A program made the translations under genes and the position numbers. This document shows, piece after piece, positions 1 through 8,540 of a stretch of 64,000 bases of DNA. The notes below the pieces were generated by a model, which ran no database searches, was not told the DNA's origin, and worked only from the letters and a program-made list of their open reading frames with translations. Origin of the DNA: Anaerolineales bacterium (GTDB taxonomy: Bacteria; Chloroflexota; Anaerolineae; Anaerolineales; Villigracilaceae); NCBI GenBank assembly GCA_015075275.1, contig JABTUU010000002.1, positions 62,001 through 126,000 of the forward strand, written 5' to 3'. Each line of letters begins with the position of its first letter. Within the stretch, counting starts at the first letter, position 1.

Positions 1-22
1 CAACGAATTCTACCAGCCCGGC

Positions 23-28
23 TATAAT
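23..28 (+). promoter_or_regulatory. -10 box, leaderless-type promoter of the DUF309 gene
   Basis: TATAAT lies nine bases before the GTG start at 38, leaving almost no room for an untranslated leader or Shine-Dalgarno site. The same spacing recurs at several genes in this window, which suggests leaderless transcripts. The -35 region is not distinctive. Confidence 0.5.
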
Positions 29-37
29 CGCAACATT

Positions 38-469
38 GTGAATACCCTATTCGACGAGCGTTACGCTCCGCTTCATCCATCCGCTATAGAGGGATTGCGT
101 CTATTCAATAACGGAAAATATTTTGAAGCGCACGAAGCGTTAGAGACCGCTTGGTTGGAAGAGCGCGGCAAGATTCGCGATCTATATCGCGGAATCCTTC
201 AAGTGGGCGTCGCCTATTTACATATCACGCGCGGGAATTATAACGGCGCGATTAAAGTGTATGGTCGCAGTCTAAAATGGTTGCGAGATTGGTCCCCCAC
301 CTGCCGTGGGGTTTATGTGGAAGAATTACGCCGAAACGCAGAAACGGCGCTTGATGAGGTCGCGCGGTTAGGCAAAGGGCGAATTAAGGAATTCGATTTA
401 ACTTTATTAAAACCCATCCGTTGGAGAGAAGATCTTCAATCGCAATTTATCACAGCTGAAAGCGGATGA
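38..469 (+). CDS. DUF309 domain-containing protein
   Basis: The protein has 143 residues and carries the DUF309 signature near residues 22-41: FNNGKYFEAHE, LETAW, then RDLYRGILQVGVAYLH. This is a small all-helical family of unknown function found in bacteria and plastids. The GTG start follows a TATAAT box by nine bases and no Shine-Dalgarno site is seen, so the start is consistent with a leaderless message. The gene converges on the CapA-like gene, 15 bases away. The family call is firm; the cellular role is not known. Confidence 0.85.
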   Translation: MNTLFDERYAPLHPSAIEGLRLFNNGKYFEAHEALETAWLEERGKIRDLYRGILQVGVAYLHITRGNYNGAIKVYGRSLKWLRDWSPTCRGVYVEELRRNAETALDEVARLGKGRIKEFDLTLLKPIRWREDLQSQFITAESG

Positions 470-484
470 AAAGAATAAAAAGCG

Positions 485-2146
485 TCACGGCGTCGGAATG
501 GACATCGGCGTGAGCGTCGGCGTGACCGCCGGGACGGGAGTCGGGATCGGCGGCGCCCAACCGCTATAATAAAAGTATTCGTTTAGGAATTCAGCCCGCT
601 CTGCTTCGTTCATCCAGCGCGGACGCGAGTAATCTTCCAACATGGCGGTCAACAATTCCACGCCGATCAATCTGCCGTTATAGATCGCATAGCGATCTAT
701 AAACTCGCGGCGGATTCCGCGCGGCATCCAACTCTGATCGCCCATCTGGTCGAAGAACAGATTCCCCAACCCGTAATGAATGAACGCCTCGCCATAGAAT
801 TCCATCTTTTGCGCGTAATGCGCCTGACTGCCGCTGATGGCGGACGCGCCCGCGTCCGCCATCGCGCGGAAATCTCTTATCTGTTGAGGGTTGGGCTGCG
901 AGTCGTAACTTTCATTCCATTGGAAGGTTGAAATAACAACATATCCTTGCGCCGTCAGCGCAGCGATTTCCGCCGCAAGATATTTAAAATCGCATGGCGC
1001 GGCGCCAGGACGATAATCGCGCGCGGTCGGGAAGCGATCCACATCGGGTTTGTTGCAGCCGATGAACGCAATTTTATTTCCATTCACGTCGAACAAAGCA
1101 GGCTTGAGCGCGTCTTGTAAATCTGCGCCGCCGCCAAAATAGGGCAGGTTATGCCGCCTGTAAATTTCAATGGTTTCCAACATGCCGCGCGCGCCGCGAT
1201 CGGCAAAGTGGTTGCCGGTCAGTTCAATTACATCGGCGCCCACGTCCAAAAACAACGCCATATATTTCGGGTCGCTGCAAAAGACCAGCGCAACTTGATC
1301 GGGTTTGGGAAATGTGCAACCGGTAAAGAACGGGATTTCATTGCTAATGTGCGTGATATCCGCCTCGCGCAACGCATCGCGAATTTTTTCACCGGGATAC
1401 GTCGCGCCTTTATATTCCATCGTCAGCGCAGTGGCGCGCACAAGGGCAGTAACGCCCGTCATGATTACGGTCGTCAACTTCGACGGGTCATAATTTGAGG
1501 TCAGTGGCTCAAGGGCGGCGGAAGATTGAAGCGTGAAATCAACGGCAAGCGGATACGATGCGCGCTCAAAATCTTTGCGAATCGGCGACTGTCCGTCAAT
1601 CGTCAATGTTTTCCACTGAGGTTGGAGATCTTCAAAAGGGATAATCGCCCACGCCGATTGACTCCACGCTTGCGCGAGCAAATCATTCATCGGAACAACT
1701 CGAACGGAATTTGAAGCCGGCTCGCCCCATGCAACGCTCAACGCCGCGCGCGTAGATCCGTCCATCAACAGCGGCGCGTTATCTAGCGGCGCATCGCCCG
1801 ACCAAGCGCCGCGCAATTGATCGAACGTCGCGCCGTCCGCAACAGTAGGAAACGGCGCGACAAGCGCATAGATCCATTGAATTTTCGTCTCGTTGAAATT
1901 TGAATTTGAACGACCAGCGCCGACGCGTCAAGAACGTACTCCGGCAAATTTAATTCTCGCGCCCGTTCGCGCAACAAGGCTGGGACAGAATCTCCAACGC
2001 GAGAATCCAACGTTGCAACAGCCGGTTGCGTTGGCGTGGGAATTTGTGCGTTCGTTGCCGTCGGGCTAGGTTGAAACGTAGGAGTCGCTGACGCAAGCGG
2101 AGAGCGCAAAAAGCGCCATAGATATAAGCGCGAAGTATTTTCTCAT
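485..2146 (-). CDS. CapA-family lipoprotein, reading frame broken twice
   Basis: The long C-terminal frame (485-1816) is a PGA_cap/CapA metallophosphoesterase-like domain, with ELTGNHFADRGARG, YFGGGADL and the late block GSQAHYAQ...HYGLGNLFFDQ. Upstream, a second frame (to about 2100) encodes a Thr/Pro linker and an ordered segment, and a third frame gives the true N-terminus: ATG at 2146 with a lipobox, FALSAC. Reading through needs one extra base removed near 2090 and one base restored near 1890. The order signal peptide, linker, CapA domain is otherwise complete, so sequencing indels or a recent pseudogene are both possible. The C-terminus is again Thr/Pro rich. A TATAAT box sits nine bases before the ATG. 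CapA relatives take part in polyglutamate capsule or extracellular phosphoester processes; the substrate here is unknown. Confidence 0.7.
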
Positions 2147-2155
2147 AGCGGCGCG

Positions 2156-2161
2156 ATTATA
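2156..2161 (-). promoter_or_regulatory. -10 box of the CapA-like lipoprotein gene
   Basis: On the minus strand this reads TATAAT and is followed by nine bases and then the ATG at 2146, another leaderless-type arrangement. It also supports 2146 as the true start of the frame-broken gene. Confidence 0.5.
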
Positions 2162-2183
2162 CTCCCCGCCCGTTTTAAAGCCG

Positions 2184-3293
2184 TTACGCCGCAATCGTTA
2201 ATTCCGCCAACGTAAATTCTTTTAGCGCTTTCTCGTCAATCGTTACGCCCAAACCGGGAGCGGTCGGCGCGTCAATAGCGCTGTCGCTGTTCAGCGCAAA
2301 GCGCTCATGCGTAATGTCGCGGAGGTAGTAACGATCGGAAGCGGAAATATCGCCGGGCAGAACAAAGCCGGGCAAGGTCGCCAGCGCAAGGTTCGAGGCG
2401 CGTCCGATTCCCGTTTCGAGCATTCCGCCGCACCAGACCGGCGCATCATGCGCAAGACAATAATCGTGAACGGCGATCGCCTGACTTAACCCGCCGACGC
2501 GGCTGGGTTTAATGTTGATAATTTTGCAGGCTTTCATCTCCAAAGCGTAACGCGCATGGCGCGGCGTTACAATGCTTTCGTCCAGGCAGATCGGCGTTTT
2601 GAATTCGGCTTGCAGCAAACGATGATCCCAAATATCGTCTTCGAACAACGGTTGCTCGATCAGAAGCAGATTCAGGTCGTCCAGCGGCTTCAACGCCCGC
2701 GCCGATTCCAGCGTGTACGCCGAGTTCGCGTCCACCTGCAAACGCAGATCGGGAAACGCCTTGCGCACGGCGAATGTTTCTTCGACTTCGCGTCCCGGCT
2801 TGATCTTAATCTTCACGCGGCGGTATCCGCGCTCCAAATATGACTCGACAGTTCTCGTCAACACCGAGGCGGATTCCTGAATTCCGATGGAAACGCCCAC
2901 TTCTACGCTGTCGCGCGTCCCGCCAAATAGATCTTTTAATGATTTACCTTCGCGCTTCCCAACTAAATCCCACAACGCCATTTCAACGCCGGCTTTGGCG
3001 AAATGATGTCCGCGAATGGGCGCGACGCGAGATTGGAAATCCGCCGCGTTTACCAGATTTTGCCCGACGATCAACGGGGCGACAAACTCTTTGAGGATAT
3101 GCCATGCCGTACCGGATGTTTCATAACTATAACCCGGCTCGCGCGACGCAACACATTCGCCGTAGCCGCTCAGTCCGTCGGCGCGCAGTTCAACAATGAT
3201 GCATTCGCGCATAGTTTCGCGTCCAAACGAAGTTTCGAACGGCGCGACCAACGGCATGGAGACATGATAGAGCATTAAAGAAGAGATTTTCAT
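2184..3293 (-). CDS. menC: o-succinylbenzoate synthase / N-acylamino acid racemase family enzyme
   Basis: The protein has 369 residues and belongs to the enolase superfamily. Visible catalytic parts are the KxK motif at K161-I-K163, metal ligands D188 (VDANSAYT), E213 (LIEQPL) and D238 (CLDES), and the opposing lysine K262 (NIKPSRVGG). The N-terminal capping domain and the C-terminal GGMLETGIGR segment match the MenC/NSAR branch. MenC dehydrates SHCHC to o-succinylbenzoate in menaquinone synthesis; close relatives racemise N-acylamino acids, and sequence alone cannot separate the two. No other men genes are nearby, so the symbol is provisional. Confidence 0.8.
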   Translation of the reverse strand: MKISSLMLYHVSMPLVAPFETSFGRETMRECIIVELRADGLSGYGECVASREPGYSYETSGTAWHILKEFVAPLIVGQNLVNAADFQSRVAPIRGHHFAKAGVEMALWDLVGKREGKSLKDLFGGTRDSVEVGVSIGIQESASVLTRTVESYLERGYRRVKIKIKPGREVEETFAVRKAFPDLRLQVDANSAYTLESARALKPLDDLNLLLIEQPLFEDDIWDHRLLQAEFKTPICLDESIVTPRHARYALEMKACKIINIKPSRVGGLSQAIAVHDYCLAHDAPVWCGGMLETGIGRASNLALATLPGFVLPGDISASDRYYLRDITHERFALNSDSAIDAPTAPGLGVTIDEKALKEFTLAELTIAA

Positions 3294-3402
3294 AAGGTTT
3301 CACCATAGAGAGGGCAATCAAGCGTATAATTTATTCAGTATTATACAGGCAATATTCTTCTTGCAGCGGAGCGCGCTCCGCTAGAAAGCACGGCAGACTT
3401 AC

Positions 3403-4199
3403 ATGGCAAAATTACCCCCCTAAATCAACTGATCTCTCTGGAAGGAAAGCGCGCGCTCATCACCGGGGCGGCGGTCGGGATCGGAAAAGCGATCGCATAT
3501 CGCTATGCCGAAGCCGGCGCAGATTTGACGCTGGTGGACATCAACTCTAAGACACTGTCGCGCGCCAAGGAAGCGTTATCTAAATTCGGACGTCAGATTG
3601 ATACGTATGTCGTAGACCTCTCGCGCAAGGAAGACATTGACGCTTTATGGAACGCGTTACCGCGCAACTCGCCAGATATCCTCGTTAACAACGCGGGCAT
3701 CTATCCGTTCAAACAATTTATAGACGCCGACGAATCCTTCTTTCGGCAAGTGATGGAAGTCAACCTGTTCTCGGTCTATTGGATGTGCCAACATATGATC
3801 CGTCAGCGGCGTTCGCGCGGCGGCGCCATCGTCAATCTCGGCTCGATCGAAGCGGTCATGCCTTTCAAAGAAGATCTGGCGCATTACAGCGTCAGTAAAA
3901 CAGGCGTTATCGCGCTCACGCGCGCGTTGGCAAAGGAACACGCCAAACACGGATTTCGAGTCAACGCAATTCTACCGGGCGGCATTATCACGCCGGGCAC
4001 AAAATCAGTCGCTAAGCAGCTTCTTCGCTTTCAGTTTGGTCTATTAAAAACGGGGATTGAGTTCAAACAGCGGCTGCCGGTCGGACGTCCCGGTCAACCC
4101 GACGAAGTAGCGCGCGTAGCGTTAATGCTGGGCAGCGACCTTGCCAGTTATATGCACGGCGCAATCGTTCCAGTAGACGGCGGTTTTCTTTCAGCCTGA
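3403..4199 (+). CDS. SDR family oxidoreductase, probable frameshift at the N-terminus
   Basis: This is a short-chain dehydrogenase/reductase. The cofactor motif TGAAVGIG lies upstream of the first good start in its frame (TTG at 3525), so the gene must begin earlier. ATG at 3403 reads MAKLPP into a stop; adding one C to the C-run at 3415-3420 joins it to LNQLISLEGKRALITGA and the rest. A homopolymer indel is the simplest explanation. Further motifs are NNAGIYPF, the catalytic Ser in NLGSIEA, YSVSK (YxxxK) and the C-terminal VDGG block. The protein is about 264 residues after correction. The substrate is unknown, and the gene stands alone between a divergent menC-like gene and a convergent zinc-ribbon gene. 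Confidence 0.75.
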
Positions 4200-4228
4200 T
4201 TCTATGCGTCGCAAGCCCACGCAGACGG

Positions 4229-4762
4229 TCATTCGTCGGCGTCGGCTGTCGCTTGCGCCGCGCTGCCGTCCGTCGTCAGACGCTCTAACGCATCGTCCAA
4301 ACTGGCAGAATTTGTCCGCCGCGCCCCAGCGACAGGAGTTCCGCAATACGGGCAGAGATTCCACGGCAATTCCATCAGGTGGTTGCAATTCTCGCAATTT
4401 TTCTTCAGTTTCGTATGGCAATTCGGGCAGATTTGCCATTCCTCTTTAACGCGACGTTCGCAGCCCGGGCAAAGCGGAAGATCTTCGAGCGCCTGCAACA
4501 GCGCTTCTTCCTCAAGCGTCTTCTGATATTCTTCCTCTAAGGTCTTTTGAGGGCGAAGGATAAGATAAACCAATACGCCAGGCAACCATAACGTCGCTAC
4601 AAGCAGCGTCGCCAGCGTCTGCGCCAACGGATCGCGCGCGCGCGCGCGAATATCGCGATACGTCCATACAACCAACGAAATCCATAATGCCGCGAAGAAA
4701 GCCCCGGCAAACGCCGTGAACACAAGCAGGAAATTACTGAGGAAGGAAGGATCGAGAGTCAT
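4229..4762 (-). CDS. membrane protein with C-terminal double zinc ribbon
   Basis: The protein has 177 residues. Two hydrophobic segments (about residues 9-32 and 45-68) are followed by a short acidic helix and two zinc-ribbon CxxC pairs: CPGC...CPNC and CENC...CPYC (about residues 98-145). The tail is low in complexity. The layout suggests a membrane-anchored cytoplasmic metal-binding or protein-binding module. Such proteins are common in this phylum and have no assigned function. The gene is single and faces the SDR gene. Confidence 0.65.
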   Translation of the reverse strand: MTLDPSFLSNFLLVFTAFAGAFFAALWISLVVWTYRDIRARARDPLAQTLATLLVATLWLPGVLVYLILRPQKTLEEEYQKTLEEEALLQALEDLPLCPGCERRVKEEWQICPNCHTKLKKNCENCNHLMELPWNLCPYCGTPVAGARRTNSASLDDALERLTTDGSAAQATADADE

Positions 4763-4864
4763 ACCGTTTCAGGTCCAATTTAACGCCACGGCTGAAGAAT
4801 AAAAAAGCGAACGTATTCATCCAGGCATCGTTGCAAACAGGAACTATTGCTATTTTATCCTATC

Positions 4865-6058
4865 TTATGGCCAATGATGATGGAAACTCCATTCGCCATC
4901 GCCTTGATCCACATCTGAGCGCAACCCGATAACTTCATAAAAAGTAATGCCCGGGCGCAGCGGAATCGGGTCGTTCGAAAGCGTCGTCAGCAGCAACGGT
5001 TGATCCAAATCCGTCCGCTGCCAACGGGCAAGGAAGCCCTCGCCATCGCGAAAGAGATATGCTTCGCCCGAACCGTTCAAGTCAATTTGAAAGACTTCGT
5101 CGTCTCTATCATAGGAATTGGCAAAGGTGTGATTTGCAAATAAAACAACTACATTCGCCGCGTGAACTTGCTCGCCGGTCACGCGGTCCATCAGCGCTTC
5201 ATAAATCTCCTCGCCTTTGCGGCTATCAGCCGTCTCTTGATAGCGATAATAGAGATGAGTCTCAGGAACATATTCCCAATAATGGTATGAATCTACCGAA
5301 TAATAGGTATACACTCGCACGCCCGGCAGATCGCCCCTCGGCGCCGAGTCGCTAAAATATTCGGCGCGCAACGCGGGATGGTCGTCGTCCATGCCGTTAT
5401 GCGCCGCGCAATCTTTCCAGCGAGTCGTATCGAAGTATGAGTTATTATATTGCTCCACTGTGCGCGCGCGCTCCGCTAGAAAATGAAACGGCGGGCATAA
5501 TCCATTTGTAGGCGTAACAAGAAACCGCGCAAAATCGCTTGAGCGGAAATAGTTCAACTCGCGCGGGTCGGCAAATTTAAACACCAGATACGCTTGATAC
5601 ATGCGCTGAACGTGTTCATCGAAATAGCGCCCCGAACGGACTGGTCCCACCCACTCCGAATCGTTCCCGTAAAACACCGCTACAAAACGCGTCAACTCAG
5701 ATTCAATGTAATATTCAAAAACCTGATCGGCAAGCGTCAGCCCCGATTGCGGGCGCATATAACGCGGATAGTTCGCCACCTTAACGGCGATCGGGCGGCG
5801 ATCTAATAATAACGGATCAGCTGGCGGCAAACCCGTCAACGGATTTAACGCTTCGGAAGGATCCCGCGCTTCGCTAGGCGCGGATGTCTCCGTCGGCGCG
5901 ACAACAAGCGTCGGAGTCGAAGAAGCGGATGACGCGGCGCGTTCCTGCGTCAACGTGGGCGCATCCTGAACGGCGGCGCTTTGCGTCGCCGACCCGCCGC
6001 ATCCGTTCAGAAGCAACAAGCCTGCCAAAATAAAAACGCAAGGAAAACGCGCTGACAT
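4865..6058 (-). CDS. DUF3048 (YerB-like) lipoprotein
   Basis: The protein has 397 residues. A signal peptide ends in a lipobox, LLLNGC, followed by a Ser/Thr/Pro linker and then the DUF3048 domain: NPLTGLPP, RRPIAVKVANYP, RPQSGL, ADQVFEYYIE, RFVAVFYG and GPVRSGR. A C-terminal half carries the usual GDGEWSFHHHW-type end. YerB-like lipoproteins face the cell exterior in Gram-positive bacteria; no reaction is established. A TATATT box lies seven bases before the start. Confidence 0.85.
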   Translation of the reverse strand: MSARFPCVFILAGLLLLNGCGGSATQSAAVQDAPTLTQERAASSASSTPTLVVAPTETSAPSEARDPSEALNPLTGLPPADPLLLDRRPIAVKVANYPRYMRPQSGLTLADQVFEYYIESELTRFVAVFYGNDSEWVGPVRSGRYFDEHVQRMYQAYLVFKFADPRELNYFRSSDFARFLVTPTNGLCPPFHFLAERARTVEQYNNSYFDTTRWKDCAAHNGMDDDHPALRAEYFSDSAPRGDLPGVRVYTYYSVDSYHYWEYVPETHLYYRYQETADSRKGEEIYEALMDRVTGEQVHAANVVVLFANHTFANSYDRDDEVFQIDLNGSGEAYLFRDGEGFLARWQRTDLDQPLLLTTLSNDPIPLRPGITFYEVIGLRSDVDQGDGEWSFHHHWP

Positions 6059-6065
6059 GGCTGTA

Positions 6066-6071
6066 AATATA
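6066..6071 (-). promoter_or_regulatory. -10 box of the DUF3048 lipoprotein gene
   Basis: TATATT on the minus strand, seven bases upstream of the ATG at 6058. It fits the leaderless pattern seen at other genes here, but it is weaker than the TATAAT examples. Confidence 0.35.
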
Positions 6072-6159
6072 CCGTATTTCTATACTTGCTCGGAAAACAA
6101 ATCCCCCGCTTCGCCGTTTCTATAATTTCACAGGATGATTATAAATTATTCGCGCTTCA

Positions 6160-6167
6160 TCCACGCG
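6160..6167 (+). repeat. target-site duplication, left copy
   Basis: TCCACGCG immediately outside the left inverted repeat is repeated at 6948-6955 immediately outside the right one. Eight to nine bases is the usual IS1-family duplication. Confidence 0.8.
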
Positions 6168-6947
6168 GGGAGTGTCCAAGATAAGAAGTAAAATAGGGAG
6201 ATGAAATGTCCAAACTGTGGAGCAAACTGGCGGCAAAGGAAAGCAGGATTCAATCATTCAGGAAGCCAACGATACAAATGTGGAGAATGCGGGCGGGCAT
6301 ATACGCCTGTGGCAAAGGAGAAAGGGTATCCGAAGGAAACACGCATGTTGGCATTGCGGATGTATATGGAAGGGAGTAGTCAGCGTTCAATTGCTCGCAT
6401 CTTGAAGGTCAGTCCGCAAAGTGTCTCGAACTGGATCAATGTCTATGTAGCACAATTGCCGCCAGCGCCAGTCCCTCGCAAGCCCAGAGTGGCAGAGTTG
6501 GACGAGTTGTACACCTTTTTGAAGCGTAAAAACAAAATCTACATCCTGACGGTGGTAGATCGGAGCCACGCACTGCCTGCTGAGTTGGGATGCGGTCACG
6601 GAACGAAGCACAGCCAATCTGCAAGCCTGCCTCGAACGCGCCCCACAGCCCGACAATACTATAGTGATGCGTTTCAAAACACGACAACTTGTATTACGGC
6701 GCTCCCTATGAAATGCGCTCGGATAAAAGGAAACCTATTCAGTCGAAGCCGTCAACGCGGATTTACGTCATTATCTCAAGCGGCTAGCACGTAGGTCTCG
6801 TTGTTTTTCTCGTCGTCTGGATGCTTTACTCAAGAATCTGCGCCTCTTCGCATACTGCTACAACCAACGACAATTGATGAAACAACAATATCCGCAATAC
6901 AATTTGCCGCTCATTGATTTCCTGTATCCTCTATGATGGACACTCCC
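6168..6947 (+). mobile_element. IS1-family insertion sequence, degenerate (780 bp)
   Basis: The ends are perfect 11-base inverted repeats, GGGAGTGTCCA (6168-6178) and TGGACACTCCC (6937-6947), flanked by the 8-base direct repeat TCCACGCG. Length is close to that of IS1 (about 770 bp). It carries one transposase gene, now broken. The element sits in the last codons of the minus-strand tag gene. Removing it and one duplication copy restores a tag C-terminus of AWMKRE followed by a stop, whereas the present one ends AWRECPS. The element has its own intact ends but almost certainly cannot transpose alone. Confidence 0.9.
6201..6936 (+). pseudogene. IS1-family transposase, multiple frameshifts
   Basis: The first frame gives an intact IS1 N-terminal zinc finger (CPNCG...CGECGRAY), the helix-turn-helix QRSIARILKVS, and the start of the DDE domain around ELDELYTF and KIYILTVVDR. 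Near 6560 the frame shifts; the next frame continues with THCLLSWDAVTERSTANL and RAPQPDNTIVMRFKTRQL. After stop codons near 6711 and 6726 the sequence resumes with TYSVEAVNADLRHYLKR and ends YNLPLIDFLYPL at 6936. At least three lesions are present. An AGGGAG site precedes the ATG. Without repair no functional DDE transposase is made. Confidence 0.88.
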
Positions 6948-7485
6948 TCCACGCGGGACGGAGACTTGCTGTCTTTTTATAGATTGGGCAACTCTTCGCG
7001 TGCGCTCCCTGCAAATACCCCGTAGACATGAGGAACTCATTGACGATCTCGCCGCCCGTGAAGACAAATGTCTTCTTGAAGAGTTTCGTCCACTCATCTT
7101 TTTTCAATGGATGATGCGCGTCGAGCCAGCCTTTGAACGAACCGAATTCTTGTTGCAATACTCGAATCCGCTTGGCGTTCTCGATTGCCGCATTGATCTT
7201 GAGCCGATTGCGGATGATTCCCGCATCCGCGAGAAGGCGCGCGCGATCTTTTTCGCCGAACCTCGCCACCTTCGCAATGTCGAATCTACGATAGGCTTTG
7301 CGGAAGTTATCCGCTTTTTTCAGAATCAGAATCCACGAGAGACCCGCCTGATTGATCTCAAAGACCAGCCGCTCAAAGAGCAGGTTGTCGTCATCGAGCG
7401 GAAATCCGTATTGCATGTCGTGATAATCCTTATTGAACAGGTCCTCAGGGTACGAATTGACGTAATCGCAATAGGTGGTTGTCAT
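6931..7485 (-). CDS. tag: DNA-3-methyladenine glycosylase I, C-terminus altered by IS insertion
   Basis: The protein has 184 residues and excises 3-methyladenine from alkylated DNA. It shows the family blocks YCDY, YHDMQYGFPLDDD, LFERLVFEINQAGLSW, IIRNRLKI and KTFVFTGG. Likely zinc ligands are the N-terminal Cys in YCDY, the His in YHD, and the C-terminal HAKSC pair. The last five residues (RECPS) and the stop codon come from the IS1-family element. The original tail can be rebuilt as MKRE followed by a stop, so the enzyme core is untouched and may still work. The start lies three bases after the stop of the upstream GNAT remnant. Confidence 0.88.
   Translation of the reverse strand: MTTTYCDYVNSYPEDLFNKDYHDMQYGFPLDDDNLLFERLVFEINQAGLSWILILKKADNFRKAYRRFDIAKVARFGEKDRARLLADAGIIRNRLKINAAIENAKRIRVLQQEFGSFKGWLDAHHPLKKDEWTKLFKKTFVFTGGEIVNEFLMSTGYLQGAHAKSCPIYKKTASLRPAWRECPS
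6948..6955 (+). repeat. target-site duplication, right copy
   Basis: TCCACGCG directly after the right inverted repeat, identical to 6160-6167. Confidence 0.8.
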
Positions 7486-7488
7486 AAC

Positions 7489-7942
7489 TCAATCTCCATG
7501 ATCGGAAGGACACGCATCGAGCCGTCCGCTTTGGAATGTCTTTCGCCGACCGATTTTCATCATCCCCATTCTCTCATAAAACCCCAACGCGTTCGGGGCG
7601 GCTTCGAATTGCAGAGATTTGTAACCGCGTTGACGCGCCAAATTCAAGGCGTGGATGAATAATTCTTTTCCAAACTCCCTCGCCAATGTATTCGGGCGCA
7701 ACCCAGAGATTTTCAATCCATGCGATTCCGTCCCGATTGTCCAGCGTCTAAAACACAATGGGTGTCTTGTTGTCTACTACGACCCAACTTTCATGCTCTT
7801 CAAAGTAATCGGGGGTAAAGGTCAATTGCAGAGTCCAGATTTCCATTCATCGTTCGGGATAGTTCCAGTGACATTTGGCGGACAAAGCAATTTCAGTTAA
7901 CCCATCTGTTTCTGTTGGATCAACTTGGCGAATCAAAATCAT
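7489..7942 (-). pseudogene. GNAT N-acetyltransferase, degraded
   Basis: From ATG at 7942 the frame reads MILIRQVDPTETDGLTEIAL, then meets TGA after YPER, resumes with MEIWTLQLTF, meets TAG after KTPIVF, and resumes with LDNRDGIAWIENLWVAP. A further frameshift comes in the acetyl-CoA loop (YIGEGV to GKELFIHALNLARQRG). The C-terminal part keeps APNALGFYERMGM, a classic GNAT motif B. Two nonsense codons plus one frameshift indicate a pseudogene rather than a single base-calling error. It lies three bases before tag, with which it was probably co-transcribed. Confidence 0.75.
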
Positions 7943-7949
7943 GGTCTTT

Positions 7950-7992
7950 TAAAACCTCAGCCGCGAATTTCGCGAATTAGCGCGAATTTTTA
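7950..7992. repeat. dispersed AATTCGCG-type intergenic repeat
   Basis: The stretch around CCGCGAATTTCGCG with nearby GCGCGAATTTTT is self-complementary. Its relatives occur at 8385-8537 and 19452-19490. It looks like a small dispersed hairpin repeat. Confidence 0.5.
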
Positions 7993-8369
7993 TTTGGTGA
8001 CTTAACGACGCGGTGGTGTTCCAAGGAGCCAGCGCCGAAATTGATTAGAATCGCGAGTTCCAAGCCAGTTGAGGCAAGATAGTGAAGAGCTTGCGCTTGA
8101 TGAGAAGCATTAAGCCTAGAAATACTCTTGATCTCAACAATGATCTTCCCATCAATCACAAGGTCTGCTTTATATACGCCGATCAAATCTCCCTTGTACG
8201 AGACTGGAAGTTCGGCCTGATGTTGGAACGGTATGCCGCGAAGCATTAACTCCTTTTCAAGCGCGGCTTGATAAACCGCCTCTAGAAAACCTGCACCAAG
8301 GATTCTATGCACCTCCATCGCCGCCCCGATAATCGCAAACGACAACGCCTTGTGAATTATCTCAGTCAT
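7977..8369 (-). CDS. GxxExxY family protein (PD-(D/E)XK-like)
   Basis: The protein has 130 residues. It contains the naming motif GFLEAVY (G, E, Y at fixed spacing) near residues 27-33 and a nuclease-like core KADLVIDGKIIVEIKS (D...ExK). Family members are short, occur widely in environmental genomes, and are usually unlinked to other genes; a nuclease activity has been proposed from the fold but is not proven. The last residues (SPNKNSR) run into the dispersed AATTCGCG repeat, so the original C-terminus may have been altered. Confidence 0.85.
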   Translation of the reverse strand: MTEIIHKALSFAIIGAAMEVHRILGAGFLEAVYQAALEKELMLRGIPFQHQAELPVSYKGDLIGVYKADLVIDGKIIVEIKSISRLNASHQAQALHYLASTGLELAILINFGAGSLEHHRVVKSPNKNSR

Positions 8370-8384
8370 AAAATCTCCAAAGCC

Positions 8385-8537
8385 TCAGCCGCGAACACTT
8401 CGCGCGAAAGGTTTTAAAAATTCGTGAAATTCTTGTAATTCGCGGCAAAGAATTATCCAAGACCTCAGCAACAAGGCTCACGAACGAGGGTGAATGGTTT
8501 TAAAATTCGTGAAATTCGCGCAATTCGCGGCAAAAAA
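8385..8537. repeat. tandem copies of the AATTCGCG-type repeat
   Basis: Two related units are present: CCTCAGCCGCGAACACTTCG through AATTCGCGGCAAAG, then CCTCAGCAACAAGG through AATTCGCGGCAAAAAAG. Both contain TTTTAAAATTCGTGAAATTC or a close variant. No gene is seen here. The block fills the gap between the GxxExxY gene start and the M24 peptidase stop. Confidence 0.55.
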
Positions 8538-8540
8538 GAA

